From: Burhinus oedicnemus
Lineage: Eukaryota > Chordata > Aves > Charadriiformes > Burhinidae
DNA: 64,000 nt
NCBI GenBank assembly: GCA_008921705.1
Contig: VFFE01007795.1
Span: 2,310,514 to 2,374,513, forward strand
Direction: 5' to 3'
Shown here: positions 1 to 12,393 of the stretch, piece after piece
Numbering within the stretch: the first letter of the stretch is position 1
How the letters are laid out: each line of letters opens with the position of its first letter
Translations under genes and position numbers: made by a program
Notes under the pieces: generated by a model
Told to the model about the DNA's origin: nothing
What the model saw: only the letters and a program-made list of their open reading frames with translations
The model's database searches: none

Positions 1-279
1 CGCCCGCCCGCCGGGCCCGCGGCCGCCCCCGCCCGCCCCGCTCGTACGACGGCGCGGGCAGGGCCCGCCGCGCTACGGCGGGCAAGGCCGGGGCGGCGTC
101 AGCGGGCGCGCAGTGCCGGCTCCAGGGCTTTAAAGCAGCGTGTAAGCTGAGATGCTACCACAGACAGCGGCGCGGCGGCGGCGGCCGCAGCAGCTCCCCG
201 AGCCCAGACGGGCGCCCGCCTTTCGCCCCCGCCGCGCCGCGGGGCATGAGAGCGGCCGTCCCGCTGCTCTAGGTACCCC
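1..279 (+). promoter_or_regulatory. LGR5: LGR5 CpG-island promoter and 5' UTR
   Basis: This stretch is extremely GC- and CpG-rich, with many CCGCCC/GGGCGG-type boxes, unlike the AT-rich remainder of the window. It lies directly upstream of the LGR5 initiation codon at 280. A TTTAAAG stretch near 128..135 is the only TATA-like sequence; with such a CpG island a dispersed TATA-less start is at least as likely. The transcription start cannot be fixed from sequence alone, so the promoter/5' UTR boundary is unknown. Upstream ATGs occur at 152 and 246. Confidence 0.7.
246..272 (+). CDS. Short upstream ORF (8 codons) in LGR5 5' leader
   Basis: ATG at 246 is followed by seven more sense codons (MRAAVPLL) and a TAG at 270..272, ending only 7 nt before the LGR5 ATG at 280. 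It is out of frame with the main ORF. If transcription begins upstream of 246, this is a potential translational control element rather than a gene. The peptide resembles nothing I recognise, and its translation is inferred only from position. Confidence 0.35.
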   Translation: MRAAVPLL

Positions 280-491
280 ATGGCGACGTCGCGCTCCGCC
301 CGCGCCTTCCTCCTTCTCCTCCTCTTCTGCCTGCCGGGGCTGCGGCGTGGGGCGAGGGGCGGCGGGCAGCGCCCGCGGGGCTGCCCGGCGCCGTGCCGCT
401 GCGAGCAGGAGGGCATGCTGGTCCGAGCCGACTGCTCCGACCTGGGGCTCACGGCCGTGCCCGCCAACCTCAGCGTCTTCACCTCCTACCT
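280..491 (+). CDS. LGR5: LGR5 exon 1: signal peptide and LRR N-terminal cap
   Basis: First coding exon of the R-spondin receptor LGR5, a plasma-membrane GPCR-like protein that potentiates Wnt signalling and marks stem cells (family knowledge). The ATG at 280 has G at +4 and is followed by a basic N-region and a hydrophobic core (about residues 9-21, AFLLLLLFCLPGL), as expected for a signal peptide. An Arg/Gly-rich linker (about 22-34) leads to the LRRNT cap with Cys35, Cys39, Cys41 and Cys52. The segment DCSDLGL (51-57) and NLSVFTSYL (63-71) match the LGR5 N-terminus. N63-L-S is an N-glycosylation sequon. The exon ends after CT of the Leu71 codon at a consensus donor, gtaagt (492..497). Reading on would hit TAA in the intron at once. 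LGR4 and LGR6 fit less well. Confidence 0.93.
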
Positions 492-1245
492 GTAAGTGTG
501 GGCAGCCGGGGAGGGGGGCACCGGCGGCCGGCAGCGGCGGGGCGGCCCCGCGGGAGGGCCCGGGCCGGCCCCCGGCGGTGACAGGAGGGGCGGCGGGGTC
601 GGTGCGTTGCCGCGCCGCTGCGTATGGAAAACACCCGACTTCAAATGAAGTTCCTAATCGCTTTTTAATCAGCGGGCGGGTTGTAAAGCGTTTATGGGTA
701 TCTCGCTATCTCGGTGCCCGGTCCGGCGCCTGGAGGATCGCTGTGTGATGTGCCGTTTAGAGGGTAATTAAAAGCGATTGCAACAGCAGAAACTCGATTT
801 GATCTGCAGGGACGTTATCTTCACCTTTGCTTCCCGGGACAGGGCTTTGAACTGCGGTTGCTGCTGATTTAATCTTTAACAGATCTCCCCTCGGGTTGAG
901 AAAAGGCAATAAATAAAGGGAGCTGCCGGGAGGCGGGCAGCGCCGGCAGAGCGGTGCAGTGCCCGGGCGGCCCCGCGCTGCCGCCGCGGCGGGCAGGTGG
1001 CTGTGTGTGCCCCGAGCCGGCAGCCCGCCGGAGCCCGCCCTCTGCCGCAAAGGACCCGCCTGACCGGGCATCCCCCGCCGGGCCGGGCTGCGGTGCTCGG
1101 AAGCTCCTCTGCATCTCCGGCGCGCTGAATTACAGCGTGTAGGGACAGGGACGGCGAGAACGGAGAAACTTTGTATTAACAAAAAACCAAACCAACCAAC
1201 CAAACGAACGAACAAAAAAAAAACCCCAAACCCACAACACCCCAA
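492..1245 (+). other. LGR5: Intron 1, CpG-rich 5' end
   Basis: The start of LGR5 intron 1. GC-rich sequence continues to about 620, falls, then rises again as a distinct CpG-dense block at about 925..1125 before the sequence turns AT-rich. At about 1183..1240 there is an A/C-rich simple stretch (AACC and AACG units). Open frames here on both strands are products of GC-rich composition and show no recognisable protein. Confidence 0.6.
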
Positions 1246-3597
1246 ACCGTGGGGAAACTTTGTTTCCTTGTTTTTGGCAGAAGGGTCATCGTTCAGCCTC
1301 TCTTGGTTTTGTATGTTGAAAGTGTTGGTGCGCTAAAAGTGTTTAGTTACCCTCCTTACTGATTTCATACAGTTCTTTGTGGTTGCATGGCCAGTAGCTT
1401 GTTAATTTAATACTTATCCTCCATATCCAGCATACAGAATGTCAGTTTTTGAATATGTGTCCATCTGTATATTTTGACATGCTGTTGACATGCTTGCTAC
1501 TATGGTTACTGTAAAGATGCTTTCACAGTATTGTGTGTCTGGGGCACCAAAGGGATAGTTCTGAACTCACTTCTCTGTTCAAGACCATACTTCAAAGGAC
1601 ATAAAACATATGTCACATCTGAGAAAGTAGATGAAACTAAACTAGAAAAGGCCTTTCTAAGAGAAGTATAAACATGACAACATAGGCAAGGTAGAAATGA
1701 AGTGTAACCAATAAAATCTAAGTACTGAGTATATGTTAGGAGAGGGCTTAGTTTAGTGAAAATAGGAGTGGTTTGAAAAGAGGATGTGCAGCTGAAAGAC
1801 TTGTCTAAACATTACGTATGTAAATACTGTTCTGAAATTTATCTTAATAAGGTCAGTTTTAGCTTATTTTATCATAAACATTTTAAAGTCAAAGCTATTA
1901 GTCATGTTAAGAGACCGGAGTCAGTGTTACTGAATGACCATTTACAGTAGAACAGAAGTTTGGTTGTATGTAATAAAGACAGTCTTCAAGACACACACAA
2001 AGTCTGCCACTGGTTTCAAAAGTAGCAGTTCAGGATTTTGGGTATACTCAAGACACAATGTTTTCTGGTGCTTTGGAAAGTTATAAGCAGAAAGATAGGT
2101 AATGAAGGTATAAAGGCGTACTTAAGTTGTACATACCCTGTGTCAAGAAGTAGATGCCCTAAATTCATGGTTACTTGGAGGAATGCTAAAACTGGAAAAA
2201 CTTTAGAGAACCCACTGTTTGACTGTTTTATGAAGAAAAAGAGAACATAAACATGCATGATGATGTCAAAATACCGCTGCTGTGGTCTTCTGCTGTTGAA
2301 AAGATACATACCTCCAGTAACCTGCTTCTCAGTAGGATTATGATCTGGTCTGCACTTTTGTTTTTAAATCCTCTTGTCCTTCAGCAAGGGAATATCTTTC
2401 TCCAGTCAAGAATTCTGTGCTGTTCAGTAGCGTACACCCTGAAGTAAAAAAACCCCACTGTGGGACAGGCAGACTTTTAAATGACCAAGGCTGCATACAC
2501 GCAGTATCACGGTATAAAAGACATGCAGTATAATAGTATTAAAGACTGGTTCATACATAGGTGGCTATACTTATCCTTTTCCAAATTTACCAGGCTGTTA
2601 TCCTTGGATTGATTAATTATTGCCTAATTATGCAGAGTTGCAGCTCCTGCCTGCCTTCTGTAAAGAACTGTCAAGTCTCATTTTCTGTAGATGGCTAAGC
2701 AATGGCAAATTTTAAAACATGCTTGCTTGTTATAGAGATGTTTGCCTCCCTGAGCTTGGTAGAGGCCAGCCAGATGCTTCTTGATTTTTTTTTTTTTGGT
2801 TTTTTTCCCCAGAAAAACAGAAATGTCTTTTTGCGCTGTGACAATTTTTACTTCAGATCAAAGCAGGAGATTAAAACTATGTACTTGCATTAACTCTCTT
2901 TCCAGCAAAAAAAAAAATCTCTAGTCGATTCTGTTCTTACACAGTAGACATATCTGGCCAAAACCAGTCTGCAGTACTACCTTGTGTTAAGTTTCAGCTT
3001 TTAAAGTTTTTTTTCTAATTTTCTGTCATTTTAATCTTCTCTGGACACTCACAAAGGAAAAAAAAAAGGTAATGTTTTCTTCGTGTGTGTTGGAAATTGT
3101 GTGAAAAGTTGAAATGCTGAGGCCATTAAGGTTTGTTTTATGTTGGGACAAATGTGTATAGAGCATGATATATTACGATGACTGAATTTTGCTTGTTTTT
3201 TATGATGGTGCTCTTGCAGCAGAGCTAAATGTAGTCTACAGATGGACCTGCTGCATGTTTCTGCATTCTCATTTATATTACCAGGCAGCAATTCTTACCT
3301 CCCATCAAAAATCTTTTTATTTCTGATTATGTATCTGCGGCCATGAACTGTTGGACTTTTTAAGAGCAGACAAGGAGAATCCATGAGTTTCTTTTCATTC
3401 CTTTTTCTTCATTTACTTTTAGGCTAAATAATGTACTCAATGTATTTAATGCAATTCCTTTTGACATAAATGTGAATTCCATGTGCTGATGAAGGGCAGC
3501 ACTGAGTCTCTGTTTCAAATTAAGAACATGTCACTTTCCTATCAGTACACAACAGAAAGAAGAAGCCAGGATCTACAGGTCTTTTGCACATGGGACC

Positions 3598-3766
3598 CTC
3601 ATTAATTCTCAAACCAAGCCTGTGAGTTAGTGAAATATTGTTACCATTTACTGTGATGTGGAAAACTGAGGCAAAGAAGGGCTTGCTCAAAGTTAGAGGT
3701 AAAGTTTATGACAAAGCCAGTAATTAAAGCCAGAATGCCTTATCCTAACTCCGTTCTTCAACCACA
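3598..3766 (-). repeat. MIR-like ancient SINE, antisense
   Basis: Read on the plus strand this shows the order typical of a reverse-oriented MIR/CORE-SINE: a stretch like CATTAATTCTCAAACCAAG, then GTTACCATTT, then GGAAAACTGAGGCAAAGA, GGGCTTGCTCAAAG, AAGCCAGAATGCC and a tail like CCGTTCTTCAACCA. These correspond in order to the usual antisense MIR words (cattttacagatgaggaaactgaggc, cttgcccaaggtcac, gctcttaacca). Divergence is high, as expected for an element shared across amniotes. Boundaries are approximate. Confidence 0.7.
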
Positions 3767-4037
3767 GGCTCACCCTATCTCTCCTAAATAATTACTTATT
3801 AGAAATAGTGTAAAATTTGGCAACTCCTGTTCAAGAATATTTAGTATGATGAGTATATAGGAAAATCTGTTTCCATATCTCATGTGGTGACAATATAGAA
3901 GATAGCCCTTAAAGATTTTGAGGGTCTCTGTTACGTGTCTGGATAGCACAGAGAAGTAAATTCATTATAAATGCCAGGGCTGTCTGGCAGTTCAGATGCT
4001 GTCTTCTTTGTGATTGAAACCTCTCAATGATAAACTT

Positions 4038-4077
4038 AGTGGAATATTTTAAGTGGAATATTAAATGGAATATTTTT
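4038..4077 (+). repeat. Triplicated 12-14-bp unit (RTGGAATATT)
   Basis: Three consecutive units beginning at 4038, 4052 and 4064 share the core TGGAATATT with small spacing changes. It is a local slippage-type repeat in intron 1. Confidence 0.6.
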
Positions 4078-4106
4078 GTAATGTTACCATCTTAGATTGA
4101 CATAGA

Positions 4107-4122
4107 CATGCATGCATGCATG
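4107..4122 (+). repeat. CATG microsatellite
   Basis: Four tandem CATG units, a self-complementary tetranucleotide, followed by a CGTG variant. Confidence 0.8.
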
Positions 4123-6992
4123 CGTGTATAAATATTGCAGCATATGGTATGTTGCCTTTTACATTATAGTTTACTTAATGAGTTATTTTGGGATATGTGT
4201 TATTTGCATTGAAATGTTTAATTTTGAGTACATTGTAAATATGCATAGAAACATTTGGGAAAATCTGATTCATATAATTTTTAATTCTTCACAGAAATAA
4301 TTGATTAAGAAAAAATACTTTTCAAAACTGATAACATTGATAGTATTACAGTAAAACCTATGAAGAAGAAATCAATGCGTATTTTAAGGTTCCTAACATA
4401 TTAGTCTTCAAATAAATTTTGGCCTTCTGCTTCATTCATTGCCATAATACTGTATTTGATGATAAATATTCCTGTAGAGCACAGTTAAAACTCTGTAGGG
4501 TGTCTGAAAGTGTTAAGACTACTAAACAGAAAAAAAAAAAATGACAAAGAATTTGGGAGAAAAAACTTTTTTACTTTTTGAAGGTTAAAAAGTACATTCC
4601 CAGAAATTAACTACACTTCTGAAATAAGAAAGATAGTTTTTTCTGTGTCAGGAATACCCAAAAGCATTAAGACCAATGCTTTGAGGTAAATCTGCACTGT
4701 TTTAGTCATTCTGATCTCAGTGCAAACTCAAGTCTTGTCTGCGTCTTCATCTACGGTATATTGGGAATATCCACAGTTTTTCAAAGATGTCAAACAGCAA
4801 GGTATCTTCTGATGAAGAAGTAAGCTTTACAAAGTTTCTTAAAACTTCCAGATCCCTTGACAAGTTTTAGGTGTTAGGTAGTTAATAAGATGTCTGCCTT
4901 TTCTTAGAAGGTGCTTCTTTATGCAGCTACCAACTTTATAAACCATTTTTGCGCCTTTCAAGTTGAAATAAATTTAATCATTGCCATGTGGTTTCAGTTA
5001 ATAATCAGTCTTGTCACAGTTGAGGATGAAGGTGAATCCAGGTTCTAGATTTAGAATTTAGTATTAAATCCCTGTTTTGAAAAGAAAACAGGGCAGTTCC
5101 TCTCTGCTCGTGGCAGTAGTAGGTATGCAGAGGTAAAGCGTACACATAGATAAATTAGAGGTACATAAAAAATGAAGAAGAAAAAAACTATTTAAAGTTC
5201 ATGTTTGCCAGTTTTCAAGTGATTTGCTTTAAATCTCAAAACCTAATGTGTCAACTCAAAGTTAATTTCTTTGTGAAAAAATTGGATTAAAAATGTGTTT
5301 AAGACGAGAATGTCTCTCTTCCCACTTGAGAATACAATGCTAAAAATAACTCTTTACACTGCTTCCTAAAGAGCCTTGTGCTGCTCAGAAGGGGGGGAAA
5401 AAAGGCACTCACACACTACCTCTCTCCTTTGTAGCATTTGCTCTGTGCAAATGCTGCATAAATTGACAGGGAAAAGGAAGCTGTCTTTAAGCTGGTAGAA
5501 TATAAGGAGCTGGCAGGGTGAAGGCACCTTCAATTTGGTTTGGTATCTGAAGTGCATAGGACAATTGGCCGGGCAGAGGGAGCCTGACTCCAGCTGAGAA
5601 CGCGTGCACTGGGCTGACCTTCCCAGTCAGCATGCCAGCAGAGATTAGACTTTCCTCAAGTGCTCCCTTGTTAACCCAGTCTTTTCTCTGATGTCATTTG
5701 TCTTTCAAATGTTTAAAATTGCTACCAATTTTGCAGCAGTCCAGATCGCTTTCTTTTATTCTGTTCGTTGGCCAAGATAATATTTCATCTGCACGGACTG
5801 CTTTTTTAGTTCTCTATTGGTTATTTAAATAGTCTTGATTAATACAATTTATGATATTTTCCCTGACTTTGTTCCTTGAACTGTCCAGCAGATCTGATTC
5901 TTTTCCCAGTAAAAATCATGGTAAATAAGGTGTGGTTCCTTTGGCTCCAAGTAAACTGACTGAGGGCAGAACATGATGTGGTGTTTCTGACATACCAAAA
6001 CAGCTTTAGACTTCAGTTAGAAAAAAATACCCAAACATCTTTAAAAAGAATGAGATGTCATCAAAGCATGCTTACTTCTCAGAGATTTAGCAATTCATGT
6101 GGCAAATCCTTATGCTCCATGCTCTGTACTGTTTACCGAGAAGACTTGAGAAACTTCTGTACAATTCTGCTGATCAGATGCGAGAAATTTAATGCCAGGA
6201 GAATTATAAAAGAAATAAATGTAGTTGGGAAGGGATAGGGCCTGAAATGATGTTACTGTTACTTGTTGAATGAGTGCTACCCTCTTCTCCCTTGGAATCA
6301 AGGTTTAAGTGAAAAATGCACAAAACTATGACAATGAACAGCTTTGACTATAGATGACAGTAACTCATGGTACCCCCTGTTTTCAGTGCTTGCCAAGAAG
6401 CATGCTTTTTTTTTTCCTGAAAGCCTAGCGAAAATAGCTTGGAATTTTTGAATGAGACACCTTGGATTGAGTATTAAAGCAGCAGCACCCAAGTAGGAAT
6501 ACCATCCTGGACTGTCTTTGCCATTTAGATGAAAAAAACCCCTGTAAGCTGCTGCTTAGAGAGGTGTGATCACTCAAGCTGAGAGAGCAAAAAAACAGCT
6601 AGTATTATACTGGGCACCAGCAATACCTGGAACTCCAAGCAGGAATGAAACGGGATAGCAGTGCAGATCCCCAGGAGCTGGTACAGTATGTCCCCAGCTT
6701 GATAAGGCCTTTGCTAAAGCAGTGCATTCTGTATCGCCTTCCAGTTTTATTATTTTGCTATGTTTTACTAAGTTTTAGCTATGAGCTTTGGGGTTTGGGG
6801 ACAGTGGCCACAACACTAAGGTCCATCCCAGAAAGGACAAGTTGTATTTTCATGACTAGACACTGCTGCAAAAAATAATTATTCTAAAGTGTAGTGTTAT
6901 CCAACACTGATAATTATAATAATCAGCCACTCCCAAATTAAGATTTTATTGGTAACAAATGGGCTCTTAGTTTGGGCCCAATTGTATGATTT

Positions 6993-7092
6993 GGCTCCAG
7001 TCCTGCAAATACTTATCCAGATACTTAACTTTAGTGTCAGGAATGGTTCCACTGAAATCACATGTTCAAATGTTTGTCGGATCAAGGCCTTG
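6993..7092. repeat. Old fold-back interspersed repeat relic
   Basis: The left end (GGCTCCAGTCCTGCAAATAC) and the reverse complement of the right end (GGCCTTGATCCGACAAACA) are similar, giving degraded terminal inverted repeats about 100 bp apart. The interior has a phrase like CTTATCCAGATACTTAAC and a centre like TTCCACTGAAATCACA. This layout resembles old palindromic repeats seen throughout turtle, crocodile and bird DNA ('CCTGCAAA...CTTAAC...CCATTGA'). A DNA-transposon (MITE-like) origin is an inference and I do not assign a family. Confidence 0.5.
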
Positions 7093-10000
7093 AATAATTC
7101 TAAAACAATTATCCCCTCTCCCAATTATCCGCTTATTTGTGTGGAATGTTTTCACCTACGATGTTCTGCTACACTGTCTTGTTACACAGACTAAAGCATT
7201 ATGTATATCATAAATCGTTTAAAAGCCTTTCAAAATTTTTCAAAATCTTATGTAAAATGAATATTTAGTTTAATCTGGAACGCACTGTCTTTCAACAGTA
7301 CTAAGTTATGTAATTGCAGTTAAGTAATTTTAAGGACATGTTTTTGATAAAAAATTGCTAAAACTTTTTGCATTATAGTATAAAAGTATAGTCCTTTTGT
7401 ACAGGAGAGATGATATTGTGTCTGTGGAGATGTGTGTGTATAGATAGGCTTTGGGCAAATTCAAAAAGCATCTTACCAGCCTAAAGCAGTACAAACAACT
7501 ACAGCTCCCACCACACAAAATCTCTCCCCTCTTTTGCATACACTTGAATAAATGCTTTCTTTTTTGTTGAAAGTAACCATGCTTACTAATGTTACCAAAC
7601 TTAAGCATTAAGTACATAAGTAATGCAGAAGTATTTGCTGGATCGGGACTTAATTTGTATAATGATTGTGTATAAACTTAACCCTTCAAGTCATATGATT
7701 TTTTTTGTGCTTGTGTCATACAACTTTTCCCATGAAAAGCGTACAATAATTTGATGCTGGTATTTATGAAGGGGAGGTAGGTAGAAAAGCAAAGCTGGTG
7801 TTTAGTACTACTACTTCTCTGTTTTCTTCAGGTTTTTTACTGTTAGGTCATTTACCAAACACTTCAGTCTGCTTTGCTTGAGGATGGAATAGTTACAGCA
7901 CTGATATTACACAGAAATCTTTCCTAGCCCTTGTTTCTGCAGCAGTAGGCATCTTACGATGCCAGTTATACCATGTCTTCTGGATCCTGTGGTATTATAA
8001 ATGCTAGTCTAAGTGAATGAGAGAGCAGATGTGAGATGATGTCAGCATTAAGGGAAGTGTAACTGCACTGATTTGGCATTCACTGAGTTTGTAAATGAGT
8101 CTCTGTGTACCCTGAGGGGAGAAGTAGGTCATAGCTGGCAAAGGAAGCAAGTAAGATAAGACAAAGTTCTCTCTCACCCATCACCAAAGTTACCTGTTCT
8201 GAACCACCTTGATGAGTAACTTCCCTTTGGGTCTTTTATCCTTGATCAGTTTGGCATGGAGGCTGCCTCAGAACTTAAACCTTTCTCCTATCGGTCTCGC
8301 ATATGATGCAGTTGCAATTATATTTGTGGCAGGGAGGCAGACCAAGTTGTCCAGTGTCTAGAAATCAGTTTCACCCTTATGAGGGTGTAGAAACCAAAGT
8401 TTCTTAAACACTGTGGTTCAAAGAGATTGCCATTTTGGAAGCATGAGGATGGGGCAGGAACTGCTTCTGGGAACAGGGAATATGATCAGATAGCTATAGC
8501 TGACATCAAGGTAGCGAGTTCTGCTCCTGGATACAGTAATGAAGTAGTTTACAAATATAAGCAAATCACGCAACTTTTCTGTAGTCCTACTCTATATATG
8601 TGATGGCTGGGACAACTACCTACATCTGAGCTTGACTAATTTGGTAGTGGCTAGTAAGTGCTGGAGATCTATACATTAAAAACACTTAATGAGGTGCTAA
8701 TTATGAGTATGACATGGTAAAATAAGATGAAATCCCAAAGGATTTTCTTCTCTTCATAAGGATGTACGTCTGCCTTTCAGTTTTGCTCGTGGCTGTCTAT
8801 GTGGGCTGAACTCCATGATGTAGAAGATACTTATTGGAACAAGCGAAGTCTATGCAGGCATCTGAAAGCAATATTTGACCTGCTGACAAGAAAATACAGG
8901 ATCCATATGCTTGGTGCAATATGGAAGTATTGCCTGCACTTGTGCCGAAGTTGTGCAAAGACAAGGATTTGGAAGAGGGCCAAAAGAAATGCAGGTTCAA
9001 CCTTGTGACCTGAGAAGGGTCTCAGGGAGTAAATTCCAGTCCTACAGTGTCCCTGCAAAAAGCCTCACTATATAGACTTTAACCTGCCACAGGCACACAC
9101 AATTACAAGAAGGCTAACAGAGAAGCAAAAAGTGCATTATGAAGAAAGAGATGGCAGGTAGCTTGGCAATCCGTCTGTATTGGTGCTATAGAGTAGTGAA
9201 ATGTGGCTCTCATCAGGCAGCTCAACCAATTTTAAGCCCTCGGGAGAAGTGGCAGTAATGCAAATCACAGTTTACATTTGTGCCATGTGTCTGCAATAAG
9301 ACTTTGTAGGGTACAGTTACCTTGGCATAGTTACTATCAGAAACGTTTGTGACTGACTGGCCCTAGTGAAGATAGGTCTAAGTGTATAGTTGTGGTAAAG
9401 AGTAAGGTTTTGCAGTTTTGCTGGGTGTTTTTAAAATTGAGTGTGGGGCACTGTGGAAGACTAATTGGTAGCAGAATAAGGGGTTCACATGGTGTTATTT
9501 AGGCCTAGCACTGAAAAAGGACAGTGTGAAAGCTCATGATTTGAGAATAGCATCTGAGGAGGCTGTAAGTTCCTCAGCATATGGAGGCTTCGCATTGCCT
9601 TTACCTGTTGCCTGTACATATGTAGAGTAGTGTGAACTGCCGAATGCCAGAACTTTACTTCTTTCTGGCCAAGACAGAAGATGTGGGAAGAAAGGACAGG
9701 ACAACCATCTTGGAACATCCGATCTGCCTGAAGGCCAGAGACAGTACAGAACACAGCTGAACACATTCCTGAAATCCTGAAGTACATGTTTTTAGAATAA
9801 AACAAATGCTTCTTGAATACTGATAAGGCAAAAAACTTTCATCTGGAATAGAGAAAGCCATTGTGTAGAAACAGATACATGTGAAAGAATCTTGTAGCAA
9901 AAGTATTTCTTAGGTTATTTGGATGGAGTATTTAAAATAAATCATTATAGGGAATGGAGAAAAAAGACCCAGTGCCAGATTCACCTCTGCATGTCATTCC

Positions 10001-12393
10001 ATGTGTGTAATTTAGTAGACATGCCAAGAACAACTTCAGGTAGTTTTTGCTCTGCTTATACTAATGGAACTAACTTAATTCTGTGGAATTGGTAATGCTT
10101 AAATAAATTTAATTTGAAATATTTGAAGATTTTGGAAAAGCATTAATTAATATAATTACAATGAAGCATTCACTTTAGTTTTAATGTGCCAACTCTTGAC
10201 AGAAAAGCTTCTAATATGCCATTACTGTGCATGGTGTCTGTCTTTCTGAAATAAATGTATGTCAACATTTTATTTTTTATTTTTAGAAAAAAAGATTTCA
10301 AGCATACATCCAAATGACCATTATTGCCTTATTTGTGTCAAGATGTAGACTCTGGCAGGAAAGTTGTGTTGCATTGTGTTGTGTCAGGGAGTTGTGGTCA
10401 ACTGTACAGCCTTTCCAGCAGTTTGAGGAAGGAGGGATTTTCTTTTGTTTTTCAATCTTTTTGTTGTTGTTGACAACATTCAGTGAAAAGAGCAACCAGT
10501 TTTTTTGGAGGATGCTTATACAGCACTGTGATACATTCATTCCACTTACCATAGACAGAAAGAACCGTCATACCAAATAGAGTTGTCAAAATCACATTTC
10601 TGCACATATTGGTGCCTCAGCTGTTCAATGGCTATCTCCAGTCAATCTGTGAAGAATCCCGTAAACCTGAAGCCAGATGTGGTCTGTTTTCTACATTCAT
10701 CATCAGTCATGAATACAGCATCTTGCAGTCATGTAGCTCTATGTTCCTGCCTGTCTGACCATAGAACAGTGCTGTAAGAGCATCAGATTTCACAAGGAAT
10801 TTGTAATATCCAGATTCACCGGATGGTATTATTTACAGTGTTGTATCTCTGTGTGGGAAGTATATAGGGAAATGCTGCGTGCTCTCAACATGCTGCTAGT
10901 TTAATCTATACTGATAAGGGTTTGTGAAAACTAATTATGAGCCAATTTGGTTCCCAATGAAGCTAGAACCAAAACTCCTTTTGATGTTATGGATTGAGCT
11001 CCTGGTATGTCACAGTTAGTTTTATTGTAGAGGGTTCTGTTGGGTCATGGTGAATCTATTCTAAGGGAAATTACTCACTCGTTATCCAAATATCACCATA
11101 TGTTGAGTACACAAGCAGATTTGTTTTTCATATTTGGTGAATGAATAATTACCTAAGTACACAATGATAGTGATTAATTGTAAATGACATTCATTAGTGG
11201 TTTTGATTATCTCAGCATGGAGACCTTCCATTAACATGTTCACAGCTTTTATAAGGCAGCATTAAGGTAGCTGTTCAATAAATATGTACTGATCAAGATT
11301 AGACGAAATGAAAATAAGCACTCTATGTATCATCATGTAACAATATGAATTTGGTAAATGGATGGATGTCCTAGCCACAGGAGAGTAATAACAGAAAGAC
11401 ATATAGGGGGAAAGAAAATACACCTTGGCAGCAAAGCATTATGTCTATATTCTTTCAGTGAGTAATATCACTACTAGCATTAAAGATAAATGAAATACAT
11501 GTCTAGCTGTAACAGCATGAAACAAAATCAGACATGAAATAAGCCTTCTCTTTGTTCTCTATCTGTAAAATGGTGTTGTTTATCAGAAACAATTCCATCA
11601 ATTAAAACATTTGGTAATCTAACATTTATTAGCAGGTTTAGACATTAATCTGAGTGTTCTTCTGTGCTATCAAGTCCACTCACAGTGAAATGCCTTGGAC
11701 CAGTACTAGCCAATGTGACTCTTTGGAAGATGGGTCTAAAGAGTTGACAAAGCAACTAGTATATTTGTATGCTGTTTAACTCATGGAGCAGCTCCTGGCT
11801 TATTAGGCTAACTGAGGTCTTCAAACAGTGTTACAGGCAAGTGCCTGAGTCAGTCCACTTGGGTGCAATTAGAGCAGGCTTGTTGCTACTGCAGTGACCT
11901 TGGGTGCACTTTGGGAACACATGGCTCAAGACTATGTAAGCTGACCTGAAAGAAACAGCCTAGGGCTGCACCAGGTGGGAAGGATGACACAGAACAAAGG
12001 CAATTAAAAATTTTTCTTTATTAACTACGGCACCATTATTGATGAAGATGAAATATGGAGTGGAATTTCTCGGTAGTTACAGTACAAAAAAGAGGCTTTG
12101 AAGTTGCATACTGAGATGATTCTACAGTGCTGCTTCAGAGCATATCATAGAATCATGGAATCATAGAATGGTTTAGGTTGGAAGGGACCTTAAAGTTCAT
12201 CTAGTTCCAACCCTCTTGCCATGGGCAAGAACACCTCCTACTAGATTAGATTGCTCAAAGCCTCCTCCAGCCTGGCCTTGGAACACTTCCAGGGATGGGG
12301 CCTCCACAGCTTCCCTGGGCTACCTGTTCCAGTGCCTCACTACCGTTGTAGTAAAGAATTTCTTCCTGAGATCTAATCCAAATCTACCCTCTT

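Larger units (their letters stand above)
1246..12143 (+). other. LGR5: Intron 1, unique AT-rich segment
   Basis: Non-coding intronic sequence. Apart from a MIR-like SINE relic (about 3598..3766), an old inverted-end repeat relic (about 6993..7092), a CATG microsatellite (4107..4122) and a short 12-14-bp triplication (4038..4077), I see no gene, RNA or mobile element. All frames are short (the longest is about 106 codons), on both strands, and without recognisable motifs. Confidence 0.6.

Noticed and set aside
99..748. Long open frames on both strands around exon 1 (minus 99..482, plus 152..748)
   Set aside because: They are low-complexity Arg/Ala/Pro/Gly-rich products of CpG-island composition. 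The plus frame crosses the exon 1 donor, and the minus frame has no recognisable domain.
757..1245. 162-codon minus-strand frame in the start of intron 1
   Set aside because: It covers the second CpG block and the A/C-rich simple stretch. There is no domain and composition explains its openness.
8797..9058. Overlapping open frames on both strands
   Set aside because: Three short frames in one spot but no protein likeness. Length is within chance for this amount of sequence.
11555..11585. MIR-like word CTATCTGTAAAATGG
   Set aside because: A single word without the flanking MIR order. Similar isolated words near 23500, 24690, 43190 and 49730 were rejected for the same reason.
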